NCBI GenBank assembly: GCA_021736505.1
Contig: JAIPFU010000010.1
Coordinates: forward strand, 1-24,857
Length of the DNA stretch: 24,857 nt
Direction: 5' to 3'
Origin: Spirochaetia bacterium
GTDB lineage: Bacteria; Spirochaetota; Spirochaetia; PWKH01
The notes beneath the pieces were generated by a model. It saw nothing but the letters and a program-made list of their open reading frames with translations, was not told the DNA's origin and searched no databases. Position 1 is the stretch's first letter; the number at the start of each line of letters is the position of its first letter. The position numbers were made by a program, and so were the translations under genes. Of this stretch, positions 1-7,579 are shown piece by piece.

Positions 1-8
1 TTTTGCTT

Positions 9-80
9 CAAAAAGGAGCTGTCAGAGATCCTGTTCAGATATGGGTATAGAATATACGCATGACAGGTCTACTCCAGCTC
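9..80 (-). terminator. possible riboswitch-linked intrinsic terminator
   Basis: On the minus strand, downstream of the cobalamin aptamer, a bulged stem can form. GAGCTG (plus 75-80) pairs with CAGCTC (plus 16-21), and CCTGT (63-67) pairs with ACAGG (30-34). A run of five T follows (plus 10-14). This fits the expression platform of a transcription-attenuating riboswitch. The loop is long (about 28 nt) and the stem is interrupted, so it is only moderately convincing. Confidence 0.45.
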
Positions 81-103
81 AATCCTCGAAGCTGAAATGA
101 TTT

Positions 104-256
104 GGTTTGTACCTGCATGGAATATCCTGACTTATGGGTATTTCCTCATCCGCGCCTTCCCAAATGCTCTCTGCATTCAGTGGCATATACGGATTCGTTC
201 CCAATTACAGTGGCGGGTCCGTGGGAGCTTCACACTCCTCTTCCTCGCATACAAGT
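104..256 (-). ncRNA. cobalamin (B12) riboswitch
   Basis: Read on the minus strand, this segment carries the conserved blocks of the cobalamin aptamer in the right order. These are CCCGCCACTGTAA (plus 205-217), GCCACTG (178-184), GGGAAGGCG (153-161) followed by GATGA, and the B12-box-like AAGTCAGGATA (123-133). The closing helix P1 can form between TTGTA (250-254) and TACAA (107-111). The aptamer is at the short end for the family. It is read leftward, so the controlled gene lies beyond the left edge of the window. By family knowledge it would be a B12 transport, synthesis or B12-independent isoenzyme gene, repressed when adenosylcobalamin or methylcobalamin is plentiful. Confidence 0.88.
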
Positions 257-275
257 ATTGTTAAAAATTTATTTT

Positions 276-304
276 ATCTTACTTGAAAGAATGGGCTAAG
301 TCAA
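276..304 (-). promoter_or_regulatory. sigma70-type promoter for the riboswitch transcript
   Basis: The minus strand reads TTGACT (plus 299-304), a 17 bp spacer, then TAAGAT (plus 276-281). This predicts a start near plus 269, just ahead of the aptamer. The -35 box is only a few bases from the start of the truncated gene at 309. Confidence 0.65.
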
Positions 305-308
305 CAAA

Positions 309-1040
309 ATGCTTTACTCTTTACGCAGAATTAATCTGGACCGTTATGATGATAGAGATGATGTCCGCACGAATTTATTTGATACATTTGAAAGGATAAT
401 CGCATTTGGGCAAAAACACTTACCAGATCCTTTTTTTACAGAAGGTATTCATCGGATTAGTTTGCGGGACATTATTTTCAGAGAAATTGCTTCAAATACC
501 CTTATTCATAGAGAATATATGAATGCTTATCCTGCAAAAATTATCATTAAATCACATCAAATATATTTGGAAAATAGCAATAAACCACATATTCATGGAC
601 CTATTGATCCTGACAATTTTTCTCCTTACCCTAAAAATCCTAATATTGCACATTTTTTTAAAGAAATTGGTTATGCAGACGAATTAGGTTCCGGTGTAAG
701 GAATATTTATAAATATTCAAAATATTTTTCAAAAATAAAACCTCAATTTATCGAAGATGATGTTTTTAAAATAATAGTACCATTAACCGAGCAAGCTACC
801 GAGCAAGCTACCGAGCAAGCTGGTAAAATTAGAGATAAAATAAAAACAATTCTTCTTTTTTGTGAAAAACCAAGAACAACAAAAGAGATAATGAATCATA
901 TCGGCCTGTCTCATAGAGAATATTTCAGATCTGAGATACTCAATCCCTTATTAGAAGAAGGAAAGCTTGCACCTACCATTCCGGATAAACCCAGAAGTCC
1001 AGCACAAAAATACTTTACTGCAGAGGTAAAAAAAACCTAA
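309..1040 (+). pseudogene. C-terminal part of a COG2865-type ATP-binding protein (AlbA_2/HATPase_c_4 family)
   Basis: The 243 residues match the C-terminal half of the family often annotated as 'ATP-binding protein' or 'RecG-like helicase-related' transcriptional regulators. Visible landmarks are R-Y-D-D-R-D (residues 12-17), the S-L-R-D-x-I-F-R-E and L-I-H-R-E-Y stretch (about 50-70), D-P-x-N-F-S-P-x-P-K-N-P-N-I-A, and D-E-L-G-S-G-V-R-N. Family members are usually about 450-500 residues with an N-terminal AlbA_2 DNA-binding domain, which is absent here; a stop lies just upstream at 297-299. A T-E-Q-A repeat precedes a C-terminal winged-helix-like part. The gene is clearly more AT-rich than its neighbours, which suggests transferred or decaying DNA. 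I see no good ribosome binding site, so it is probably a remnant. A short functional form cannot be excluded. Confidence 0.7.
786..821 (+). repeat. three 12-bp direct repeats (T-E-Q-A units)
   Basis: Three exact copies of ACCGAGCAAGCT lie head to tail at 786-797, 798-809 and 810-821. They keep the reading frame and encode a T-E-Q-A linker between the ATPase-like part and the C-terminal helical part. Similar T-D/E-Q-A-T linkers are common in this protein family, so this is an expandable linker rather than a regulatory repeat. Confidence 0.9.
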
Positions 1041-1097
1041 AATAGTCGCCCCGCAGCAGACCTCCGCAAATCTTCGCAGACTACGAAGCAGCCTGCC

Positions 1098-1766
1098 CTA
1101 CCAGAGGGAATCTTCCAGAACCATGCACAGCATGTGGTAGACCGGCAAATGGAGCTCCTGCACCTTATAGGTCTCCTGCTCAGGCACCTGGACGCAGACA
1201 TCAGCATAGCGCTTCAGCCAGCCCCCGTTTTCTCCAGTCATCCCCAGAACACGCATGCCCCTGACCCGGGCAGTCAGGGCTGCGGCGACCACATTCTTAG
1301 AGTTTCCCGAAGTAGTCAAGGCCCAAAGCAGGTCTCCCGGATTGCCCAGAACAGAAACCTGCTGAGCAAATCCCATAACCGGATTAACATCATTGCTGTA
1401 AGCGGAATTGAGGGCAGTATGCTGGGTCAGCGACAGAGCCGGTATGCCCTGCTGCAAGGAACCAGCAATCTCTTTCCCCAAAATGTCATCAATGCTCAGC
1501 AGTTTCTCCTCCAGACTCTCATCAATAGCCCGGGGTTTTCTAAAAGATTTCATCAGCTCACCTACTATGTGATCCGCATCCGCCGCACTTCCGCCGTTAC
1601 CGCAGATAAGGACTTTCTTTTTCTCCACCGCAGCCTTCAGAAGCAGCTCCGCCGCTTCCCCGATATTCTGACGAATCACCCCCAAACGAGGATACCGTGC
1701 AATAAGATCCTCAAGATGCTCTTCGAGAATACGCTGATCCTTATGTTCCTGTCTATTTGTGTTCAT
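1098..1766 (-). CDS. SIS-domain phosphosugar isomerase, GmhA-like
   Basis: This 222-residue protein is a single SIS domain of the sedoheptulose-7-phosphate isomerase (GmhA) type, expected in the cytosol. Visible motifs are the phosphate-binding I-C-G-N-G-G-S-A-A-D-A-D-H (about 54-66), a second sugar-phosphate loop T-T-S-G-N-S-K-N (about 151-158), and a C-terminal E-T-Y-K-V-Q-E-L-H-L-P-V-Y-H helix. In GmhA that last region holds active-site Glu and His residues. GmhA is usually about 190-200 residues. The extra length here is an insertion around residues 75-100 (K-P-R-A-I-D-E-S-L-E-E-K), also seen in GmhA-like paralogues. It is the last gene of the operon, 84 bp after the ROK kinase. Substrate is inferred: a ketose/aldose phosphate, possibly a heptose phosphate given the kinase-phosphatase fusion at the head of the operon. 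It could equally be a paralogue recruited to another sugar phosphate. Confidence 0.85.
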   Translation of the reverse strand: MNTNRQEHKDQRILEEHLEDLIARYPRLGVIRQNIGEAAELLLKAAVEKKKVLICGNGGSAADADHIVGELMKSFRKPRAIDESLEEKLLSIDDILGKEIAGSLQQGIPALSLTQHTALNSAYSNDVNPVMGFAQQVSVLGNPGDLLWALTTSGNSKNVVAAALTARVRGMRVLGMTGENGGWLKRYADVCVQVPEQETYKVQELHLPVYHMLCMVLEDSLW

Positions 1767-1850
1767 GTATACCGCCTGATGAGTACTTTTTTTTCAATTA
1801 ATCTTTTTTACGCCGAACTTCGCTTTCTCTGACTCTTTCTGCCCTCGAAT

Positions 1851-2825
1851 TCATTCTCTCTCCGTAATTTTTTCCCCGTTAATCGCAACTCCCAGGGAAG
1901 CCATATCACCCAAGCTTTCCTGCAGTCCCGCAGTTTTAATAGAGCATGCCCGCCCTGCAGCAGGAAGAGCCTCTTTTTCAACCTCCTCCTCCATGAGTCT
2001 GCGGAACAGATGCTCACTCCTGGAAAAAATACTTCCAATGATAATGCACTCCGGATTGAATAGGTCAATCAGCAGTGCAAGACCCCGGCCGAGGTATCGG
2101 CTGCTGATCTCAATAACCTTCTGCGCCCTTTCATCCCCGGAATCTGCCAGATCGCAGATCTCCTTCGCACTCAGTTCATCTCCATGAAGATGGCCGTATA
2201 ACTTCTTCAAGCCGCTTCCGCTGCAGAAACTCTCCCACGAACCATGCTTACCATAGCAGAGCGGCCCCTCTTCTGCCATCCGAAGATGTCCAACCTCCCC
2301 CGCCAAACCCAGGGTCCCGGAATATAATCTGCCGTCAAGAATAAGACCTGCACCAAGCCCGGTCCCGAAGGTGAGAAAAATCAAATTCCTGCATCCCCTT
2401 CCATTACCCCAGTACCACTCCGCAAGGGCGCAGGCATTGGCATCATTTTCGAGAAAACAGGGCAGCCCTAAACGCCCCTCAAGAATCTCCACTACGGGAA
2501 CATCATCCCAATTCGGCAGATTCGGCGGCGATTGAATGATTCCCCGCTTACTATCCAGGGGACCTCCACAGCTGATACCCACCGACTGGATCTTTGATCT
2601 TGCTGATGCCTCCGTAATGCCGTTTTTTTTCAGCTTTTCTGAAAAAATCTCCGTTTCCAGTTCCTGATACAGCCTATCCACGCTGCGGTGAATATCATCC
2701 AGGACATCTGGATACTGGGGTTTTGTCTGAAACTGCTCTCTCCACAGGATGCTGCCCGATTCCGTCCCCAGAGAGACTGCAGTTTTCGTCCCCCCAATAT
2801 CTATTCCTATAAACAAATGACTCAA
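1851..2825 (-). CDS. ROK-family sugar kinase (glucokinase-like)
   Basis: A 324-residue ROK kinase that would phosphorylate a hexose or amino sugar in the cytosol after import. It has the N-terminal phosphate loop G-I-D-I-G-G-T-K, the catalytic E-N-D-A-N-A-C-A-L-A-E block, and the G-T-G-L-G-A-G nucleotide-binding turn followed by G-E-V-G-H. The usual zinc motif C-x-C-G-x-x-G-C-x-E reads L-C-Y-G-K-H-G-S-W-E: none of the three ligand cysteines is in place, a variant I recall from some ROK clades. I place the start at a TTG (minus strand 2825) because GGAGG sits 5 bases before it and G-I-D-I-G-G-T-K follows at once. An ATG 18 codons upstream (2879) lacks such a site and adds a Cys-rich tail unlike the family. 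It follows the importer genes in one operon. The exact sugar is unknown. Confidence 0.88.
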   Translation of the reverse strand: MSHLFIGIDIGGTKTAVSLGTESGSILWREQFQTKPQYPDVLDDIHRSVDRLYQELETEIFSEKLKKNGITEASARSKIQSVGISCGGPLDSKRGIIQSPPNLPNWDDVPVVEILEGRLGLPCFLENDANACALAEWYWGNGRGCRNLIFLTFGTGLGAGLILDGRLYSGTLGLAGEVGHLRMAEEGPLCYGKHGSWESFCSGSGLKKLYGHLHGDELSAKEICDLADSGDERAQKVIEISSRYLGRGLALLIDLFNPECIIIGSIFSRSEHLFRRLMEEEVEKEALPAAGRACSIKTAGLQESLGDMASLGVAINGEKITERE

Positions 2826-2914
2826 AGCTTCCTCCGAAAAACCTGTGCACTGCCTACAGCAGCTGAAAAACGCCCTCACATCAGCAGCGCGGTGTATGAT
2901 AATTGCGAAATCTT

Positions 2915-3739
2915 TCAGCCCTTAACCGAACCGGCAAGAAGTCCTTTAATGAAATACCTTCCAAGAATAATATAGACAAAAAGTGTCGGCAGAGCGGCTA
3001 TCAATGCTCCAGCCATCTGGACATTCCATTCAATCACCTGACTTCCTGCAAGATTCTGCAGTGCTACGGTAATCGGCTGAATTGAAGGGTTCTGAGTAAT
3101 TGCCACGGCAAACAGGAAGTCATTCCAGACACTGGTGAACTGCCAGATAAGCACAACTACCGTTGCGGGTGCAGATACGGGAACAATTAAGCGCCGAAAC
3201 ACCCCCCATATTCCCAATCCGTCAAGCATCCCGGCCTCCAGAAGTTCATCCGGCAGTTTTGCATAATAATTCCTGAACATCAGCGTCGAAATAGGAAGAC
3301 CGTAGATGATATGGGTAAGAATCAGTCCCCGGAGCGTACCATACAGTCCGAATTTATTCAGTACCTGCACAAGGGGAATCAAAATACTCTGATACGGAAT
3401 GAACATGCCGAAAATAATCAGGGCAAAAACCAAATTGGAATATTTGAATTTCCATTTGGAGAACATATAGCCGTTAATAGAACCGAGAAAAATCGAAAAA
3501 AAGGAGACCGGGATAACCAGCAGAAAGCTGTTTATCATATTGGGTCTGAGCTTCTGAAAGGACTCTAAAAATCCCTCAAGACTGGGAGTCTGGGTAAGAA
3601 GCCACATTTCGCTGATCCGCACCTCTGCAAAAGGCTTCAGGCTTGTATTGATCAGCACATACATGGGAAAAACAAACATGAGAACGAAAAACACCGCCAG
3701 AATATACTTTATCGTCTTACTCCAAGCTATTTCTCTCAT
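2915..3739 (-). CDS. ABC sugar importer permease, MalG-type
   Basis: An inner-membrane permease of 274 residues with about six hydrophobic segments, the first at residues 11-33. The EAA loop that docks the ATPase reads L-L-E-A-G-M-L-D-G-L-G-I-W-G-V-F and is followed by I-V-P. The C-terminus F-I-K-G-L-L-A-G-S-V-K-G is typical of MalG/LacG/AraQ proteins, and the length is normal. The start codon overlaps the stop of the MalF-type gene by 4 bp (ATGA), with GGAGG 4 bases upstream, so the two are translationally coupled. With the MalF-type permease and the binding protein it forms a CUT1 importer. No cognate ATPase gene lies in this operon. CUT1 systems without their own ATPase commonly use a shared MsmK/UgpC-type ATPase encoded elsewhere. 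Confidence 0.93.
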   Translation of the reverse strand: MREIAWSKTIKYILAVFFVLMFVFPMYVLINTSLKPFAEVRISEMWLLTQTPSLEGFLESFQKLRPNMINSFLLVIPVSFFSIFLGSINGYMFSKWKFKYSNLVFALIIFGMFIPYQSILIPLVQVLNKFGLYGTLRGLILTHIIYGLPISTLMFRNYYAKLPDELLEAGMLDGLGIWGVFRRLIVPVSAPATVVVLIWQFTSVWNDFLFAVAITQNPSIQPITVALQNLAGSQVIEWNVQMAGALIAALPTLFVYIILGRYFIKGLLAGSVKG

Positions 3740-4629
3740 ACTTCCTCCTCCCTGAAAATTGAATACAGGTAGGGAACGATAACCAACGCAACAAGCAGAA
3801 GCATAACAATAGAAATGGCGGCACCTTCAGCATAATTATTTCCGCGAAATGTCGTCTCAAACATAAAGAGACCGGGGAAATCAGTGACAAAAGCTGGTCC
3901 CTTCCCAGTCATGGCATAGGCCAAATCGAATATTTTCAGAGAAATATGGCCCAGTACAATCATTGCAGAAAACGTAATCGGTTTAACCATGGGAATAAGG
4001 ATATTCCAGATGATGCGGAACTCACCGGCACCATCTATCTTGGCAGATTCAATAATCTGTTCAGGAATGCTCCGCAGCCCCGCCAGAAACATAGCCATGG
4101 TATACCCCAAATACTGCCACGAAGCAGCTATTATCAGGGATATAACAGCAAGATTGAATTTAGCAACACTATCCGTGGAGGTAAACCAGCCGAATTCTGC
4201 AGGAAATCCCATCATCCTGAAAAGAGCATTCACACCAACCTCAGGTGACAGCACCCACCGCCATAAAACTCCGGTTACAACAAAGGAGAGGGAAAGGGGA
4301 AATAGGTAAATGGTTCGAAAAATTGCCTCCCCCTTCAGTTTTGAAAAGAGCAAATAACTCAGGATAAAACCGCCGATGATGCAGGTTCCCATGAAGAAAA
4401 GAGTGAAATAGAAGGTATTAAATAAATCAGTCTGGAAGCGCTGGGAGGCAAAAAGTGTCTTATAATTACTTAAGCCCATGAACTTCATGTTGGGAAGAAT
4501 ACCTTCCCAGGCGCTGAATGAAACACGCAGGGACCAGAAGATAAAGCCGTAAACAAATATGAAAAGGACCGCAATCATTGGTAAAATAACAATAAGCCCC
4601 TTTTGTATCTCTTTTTTTGGACTATACAT
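3736..4629 (-). CDS. ABC sugar importer permease, MalF-type
   Basis: An inner-membrane permease of 297 residues of the CUT1 MalF/LacF/UgpA type. The first membrane segment is at residues 11-33. The large insertion of E. coli MalF is missing, which is normal for this branch. The EAA loop reads I-I-E-S-A-K-I-D-G-A-G-E-F-R-I-I and is followed by I-P-M-V-K-P. The start has AAGGAG 5 bases upstream. It sits 76 bp after the binding-protein gene, with a strong hairpin in between, and overlaps the MalG-type gene by 4 bp. The transported substrate is inferred to be a di- or oligosaccharide, because CUT1 systems generally take those and an AGE epimerase is encoded in the same operon. Confidence 0.93.
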   Translation of the reverse strand: MYSPKKEIQKGLIVILPMIAVLFIFVYGFIFWSLRVSFSAWEGILPNMKFMGLSNYKTLFASQRFQTDLFNTFYFTLFFMGTCIIGGFILSYLLFSKLKGEAIFRTIYLFPLSLSFVVTGVLWRWVLSPEVGVNALFRMMGFPAEFGWFTSTDSVAKFNLAVISLIIAASWQYLGYTMAMFLAGLRSIPEQIIESAKIDGAGEFRIIWNILIPMVKPITFSAMIVLGHISLKIFDLAYAMTGKGPAFVTDFPGLFMFETTFRGNNYAEGAAISIVMLLLVALVIVPYLYSIFREEEV

Positions 4630-4653
4630 GACAACTCCTTACATCCCAAAAAT

Positions 4654-4681
4654 TCTCACAGGGCAAGAATGCCCTGTGAGA
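4654..4681 (-). terminator. intercistronic hairpin between binding-protein and permease genes
   Basis: A perfect 11-bp inverted repeat (TCTCACAGGGC / GCCCTGTGAGA) with a 6-nt loop lies 25 bp after the binding-protein stop. On the minus strand it is followed by AATTTTT. Such hairpins between a binding-protein gene and its permeases typically act as a partial terminator or a block to 3' decay. The expected result is much more binding protein than permease. A complete stop is unlikely because the permeases have no evident promoter of their own. Confidence 0.75.
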
Positions 4682-4705
4682 TGTGTCTAAACTTTCATGA
4701 ATCAC

Positions 4706-5977
4706 TTACTTATTAGCTGGTGCATATCTGTCTGCAAGAGACTGGAATTCCTTCATTGCCTTATTCACATCAAGTTCAGTGGTGAATACGCTCATAACAT
4801 CATTTATCTTTGTCAGCCAAGCTTCAGAAACAGCTGAGCCATGGGCCAGACTGGGAACTATGACATCAGATGAAAAATCATCCATCGCAGCCAGCTGATA
4901 GCTGTTATATTTCGATCTGTCGCTGTCTGTTCGAGCGGGAATAGAACCCTTGATGGGATTGAATGCATCCTGTCCATCCTTGGAAGCACATACTTCAAGC
5001 CATTTTACCACATTTTCACGGTTCGGTGCATTCTTTGTAAGTCCGAAGGAGTCCGACAGCATGATGAAATTGCCAGCTGTTCCAGGAGAGGGAGCCCAGT
5101 CCCAATCTTCACCCTGGGTATATCCCTGGGACATGTAGTAACCGGCAACCCAGTCACCCATAACATTCATGGCAGCTTTCCCTTCAGCAACGTATCCTGC
5201 AGCATCCATGTTAGTTAATGCGGCATGATCACTGTTTACGTAATCCATCATTTTCGCATAATTTTCCAGAGCTTCCTTAACATCTGCATCCGACCAGTCT
5301 ACCGTTCCTTCCCACAGACCTTTGTATTTTTCAGGACCCGTGGATGCAAGAATAACGCTTGCCAGCAGATGTGTTGCAGGCCATGTATTGGTATCTCCTA
5401 AAGCCAGCGCAGTGATATCATTTTTCTGCAGCTCTTCAGCAACTTCAAAGAATTCATCCATAGAATCAGGCACACTCAGTCCGTGTTCATTCAGGATGTC
5501 TGCATTGTACCACATAACATTGGATCTGTGTATATTTACAGGAATACTGTACACTTCACCCTGATAGGAAATAATATCAATTACATCCTCAGGGAACACA
5601 TCCATCCAGTCGTTGTCTTCCAGTACGAAAGTTACTGGTTCCATATAGTCTGATACTACCCAGGTGTCAATCAGTTCATGTCCAGCGTGCACCTGGAATG
5701 CATCGGGAGGATTTCCGCCCTGCATTCGGGTTGCCAGTACAGCTTTTGCGTTTGTTCCTGCACCGCCGGCAACGGTGGCATTGACAACTTCAATCTCCGG
5801 GTATTTCTCATCAAACACATCAATCAGTGCCTGAAGTCCTTCAGCTTCTCCTCCAGCTGTCCACCAGCTGAAAATTTCCAGAGTTTTTTCCTCTTCCAGT
5901 TCCTGTTCACCTGCTGCAAATAGTAAGGCAGGGATACTGAACAGAAGAACCAGCATAATTAAAGCACTTTTCCTCAT
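4706..5977 (-). CDS. ABC sugar importer solute-binding protein, family 1 (MalE-like)
   Basis: A secreted binding protein of 423 residues. The start at 5977 has AAGGAG 7 bases upstream and gives a clean signal peptide: M-R-K-S, a hydrophobic core, then L-F-A-A-G followed by E-Q-E-L-E-E-E. There is no lipobox Cys, so it should be a soluble periplasmic protein cut by signal peptidase I. The reading frame is open 43 codons further upstream, but that extension is hydrophilic, would bury the signal peptide and has no supporting site. The mature part has the family-1 pattern: W-W-T-A-G-G-E near the N-terminus, V-P-V-N-I-H-R-S-N-V-M-W-Y-N (about 150) and G-K-A-A-M-N-V-M-G-D-W (about 270). It precedes the two permease genes. 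By family knowledge it sets the importer's specificity; the ligand is unknown. Confidence 0.93.
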   Translation of the reverse strand: MRKSALIMLVLLFSIPALLFAAGEQELEEEKTLEIFSWWTAGGEAEGLQALIDVFDEKYPEIEVVNATVAGGAGTNAKAVLATRMQGGNPPDAFQVHAGHELIDTWVVSDYMEPVTFVLEDNDWMDVFPEDVIDIISYQGEVYSIPVNIHRSNVMWYNADILNEHGLSVPDSMDEFFEVAEELQKNDITALALGDTNTWPATHLLASVILASTGPEKYKGLWEGTVDWSDADVKEALENYAKMMDYVNSDHAALTNMDAAGYVAEGKAAMNVMGDWVAGYYMSQGYTQGEDWDWAPSPGTAGNFIMLSDSFGLTKNAPNRENVVKWLEVCASKDGQDAFNPIKGSIPARTDSDRSKYNSYQLAAMDDFSSDVIVPSLAHGSAVSEAWLTKINDVMSVFTTELDVNKAMKEFQSLADRYAPANK

Positions 5978-6142
5978 AATAACACTCCTTTTGAAAAATG
6001 TATTAGCCCCCCACGGAGGCATATCTAAACGGAACTGCGAAACAGGAATTTCTTTGTATTTTTCCTTCCCGACGGTACCGTTCAATTCACTTAGTATGTT
6101 TTTCAAGGCGGCACAAAGCTTTGCGAGCCATAGCAGCGCCTA

Positions 6143-6207
6143 TCTTTTGTCATGACTCTCTTTTGTCATGGCTGTCTTTTGTCATGACTGTCTTTTTATC
6201 AAGACTC
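6143..6207. repeat. 16-bp imperfect tandem repeat, four copies
   Basis: Units beginning TCTTTTGTCATG are at 6143-6158, 6159-6174 and 6175-6190, and a diverged fourth copy runs 6191-6207 into the epimerase stop codon region. Each unit carries a TCATGA or CCATGA core. The array lies between the epimerase stop and the binding-protein start, so on the transcript it is in the 221-nt intercistronic gap. It may have arisen by slippage from the 3' end of the epimerase gene. A regulatory role is not shown. A 10-bp palindrome, ACGGTACCGT, lies further on at 6072-6081. Confidence 0.85.
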
Positions 6208-7488
6208 TATAGTCAGAATCTTCTCAAGTCGGTCCGCGGCAAGCACTGCTCCACGGATGGAATGATAATTCACCTTCCATGAATGACTCATATGCCTCCA
6301 CACAGCATCCCCCTTTCTGTTCAGCAGGGGCAGCCATTCACCAATTTTGTGATGTATCATCTTTTCCATGAGAAAGGCATTCACATTCCCGTAGACATCA
6401 AGAAAACGTTCATCATGGAAGAGCAAATAGGCATCCAGCATTCCCGTAAGAAATTCCGCCTGCTGCCAGAACTCTTTGGAATCGTCATACACCACAGTTC
6501 CGTCATGAGAACCCTCGACGTAAACACCGCCGTACTCATAATCCACCCCGTGCTTGACCGCATGATCAAGTATCTTTGTGAACATATCCAGATAGGGTTC
6601 AGGATCTTCAGCCATGATGCCCAGCGCCTCGTTCAGCAGCCAGAAAAACTCCACATTATGGCCGTAGGATGTATTATCAAAGGCGTTCTGCTTTTCTCCG
6701 CTGCTCGAATCAAAGCGGTCCCAGCCCCATACAATTGAAAATTTTATCTGCGGAGCCTGTGACCAGTCCCTATAGAACTGGGGTATTCCGGTACGGTATT
6801 GGGGATGCATGATCTTTCCAGTCAGGATATCAATAATCTCCTGCAATTTCCGTTTGTGAATATCCTTTCCGCTTGCGGCATACAACTGGGTAAAGGCTTC
6901 CATGAGATGCATATGGACATCTAAAGTTTTCCGGTCTCCCCCTTCACTGCCCGGTCCGCAGAGCGACCAGTCGCGATTAAACATTTCCCAATATCCGCCG
7001 TATGTAGTTTCTGCGGCATATTTCTGAATAAGATCAAAACAGAGTTCAGCATAATGAAGCCCTAGAGGATCTTGAAACGTCTTGGAATACACGGAGAGGG
7101 CATAGATGGAGAAACTCATGCCGTAGATAATCTTTTTATCCTCCAGCACGCGGTTCTTCCGGTCAAAAAGCCAGTAAAACCCTCCGTAGACAGGATCCCA
7201 ATACTTGTCCACCGCAAGTTTCACACCTCTTCGGGCCAAATCACGACATCTGCCGTCATGATCATGACCGTACTCTGCAGCAAGACTCAGAGAATAAATC
7301 GTGCGCATATGCGCGAGAAGGGATTTTTCATCCGTCCCGGTATCTTCCCCCTCCGCACCGAACTGTGTAATAAAACCGCCGTTTTCCCCATCCCAGCATC
7401 TGTCCAGCCAGAAGGGCAGCAGTTCATTATGAAGGTGATCTGTTATCTCCTCTTTCCATGCCGCTATCTGATTTCTATCCATTTTCAT
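6199..7488 (-). CDS. AGE-family sugar 2-epimerase (cellobiose/mannobiose 2-epimerase-like)
   Basis: A 429-residue cytosolic (alpha/alpha)6-barrel protein of the N-acylglucosamine 2-epimerase superfamily. Landmarks are W-D-G-E-N-G-G-F near the N-terminus, K-S-L-L-A-H-M-R-T-I-Y-S-L-S (about 55), Y-G-G-F-Y-W-L-F-D (about 100), K-I-I-Y-G-M-S-F-S-I-Y-A-L-S, the D-V-H-M-H-L-M-E-A helix (about 190), and G-H-N-V-E-F-F-W-L. The conserved Arg and His residues of the cellobiose 2-epimerase branch appear to be present. That enzyme epimerises the reducing-end glucose of cello- or mannobiose at C2. The alternative is a GlcNAc or mannose/fructose epimerase; the choice needs an alignment. Two start codons lie two codons apart (7488, 7482). 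AAGGG is 3 bases before the first and 9 before the second, so the second may be used. It lies between the gene of unknown function and the binding-protein gene. Confidence 0.85.
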   Translation of the reverse strand: MKMDRNQIAAWKEEITDHLHNELLPFWLDRCWDGENGGFITQFGAEGEDTGTDEKSLLAHMRTIYSLSLAAEYGHDHDGRCRDLARRGVKLAVDKYWDPVYGGFYWLFDRKNRVLEDKKIIYGMSFSIYALSVYSKTFQDPLGLHYAELCFDLIQKYAAETTYGGYWEMFNRDWSLCGPGSEGGDRKTLDVHMHLMEAFTQLYAASGKDIHKRKLQEIIDILTGKIMHPQYRTGIPQFYRDWSQAPQIKFSIVWGWDRFDSSSGEKQNAFDNTSYGHNVEFFWLLNEALGIMAEDPEPYLDMFTKILDHAVKHGVDYEYGGVYVEGSHDGTVVYDDSKEFWQQAEFLTGMLDAYLLFHDERFLDVYGNVNAFLMEKMIHHKIGEWLPLLNRKGDAVWRHMSHSWKVNYHSIRGAVLAADRLEKILTIES

Positions 7489-7579
7489 TCACCCTTGCCT
7501 CATATCATTGTGTATCTTCAAAAAATACAACTTCTTCATTTTTCAACTGAAAAAGCACAGCTCCAATTTTCGGGAGTCC

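Noticed and set aside
102..299. 65-codon open frame on the plus strand
   Set aside because: It lies over the minus-strand cobalamin riboswitch, whose conserved blocks explain the sequence; no ribosome binding site or family resemblance.
5978..6106. 43-codon N-terminal extension of the first binding protein
   Set aside because: It would bury a clear signal peptide, and the strong AAGGAG site is before the internal ATG at 5977.
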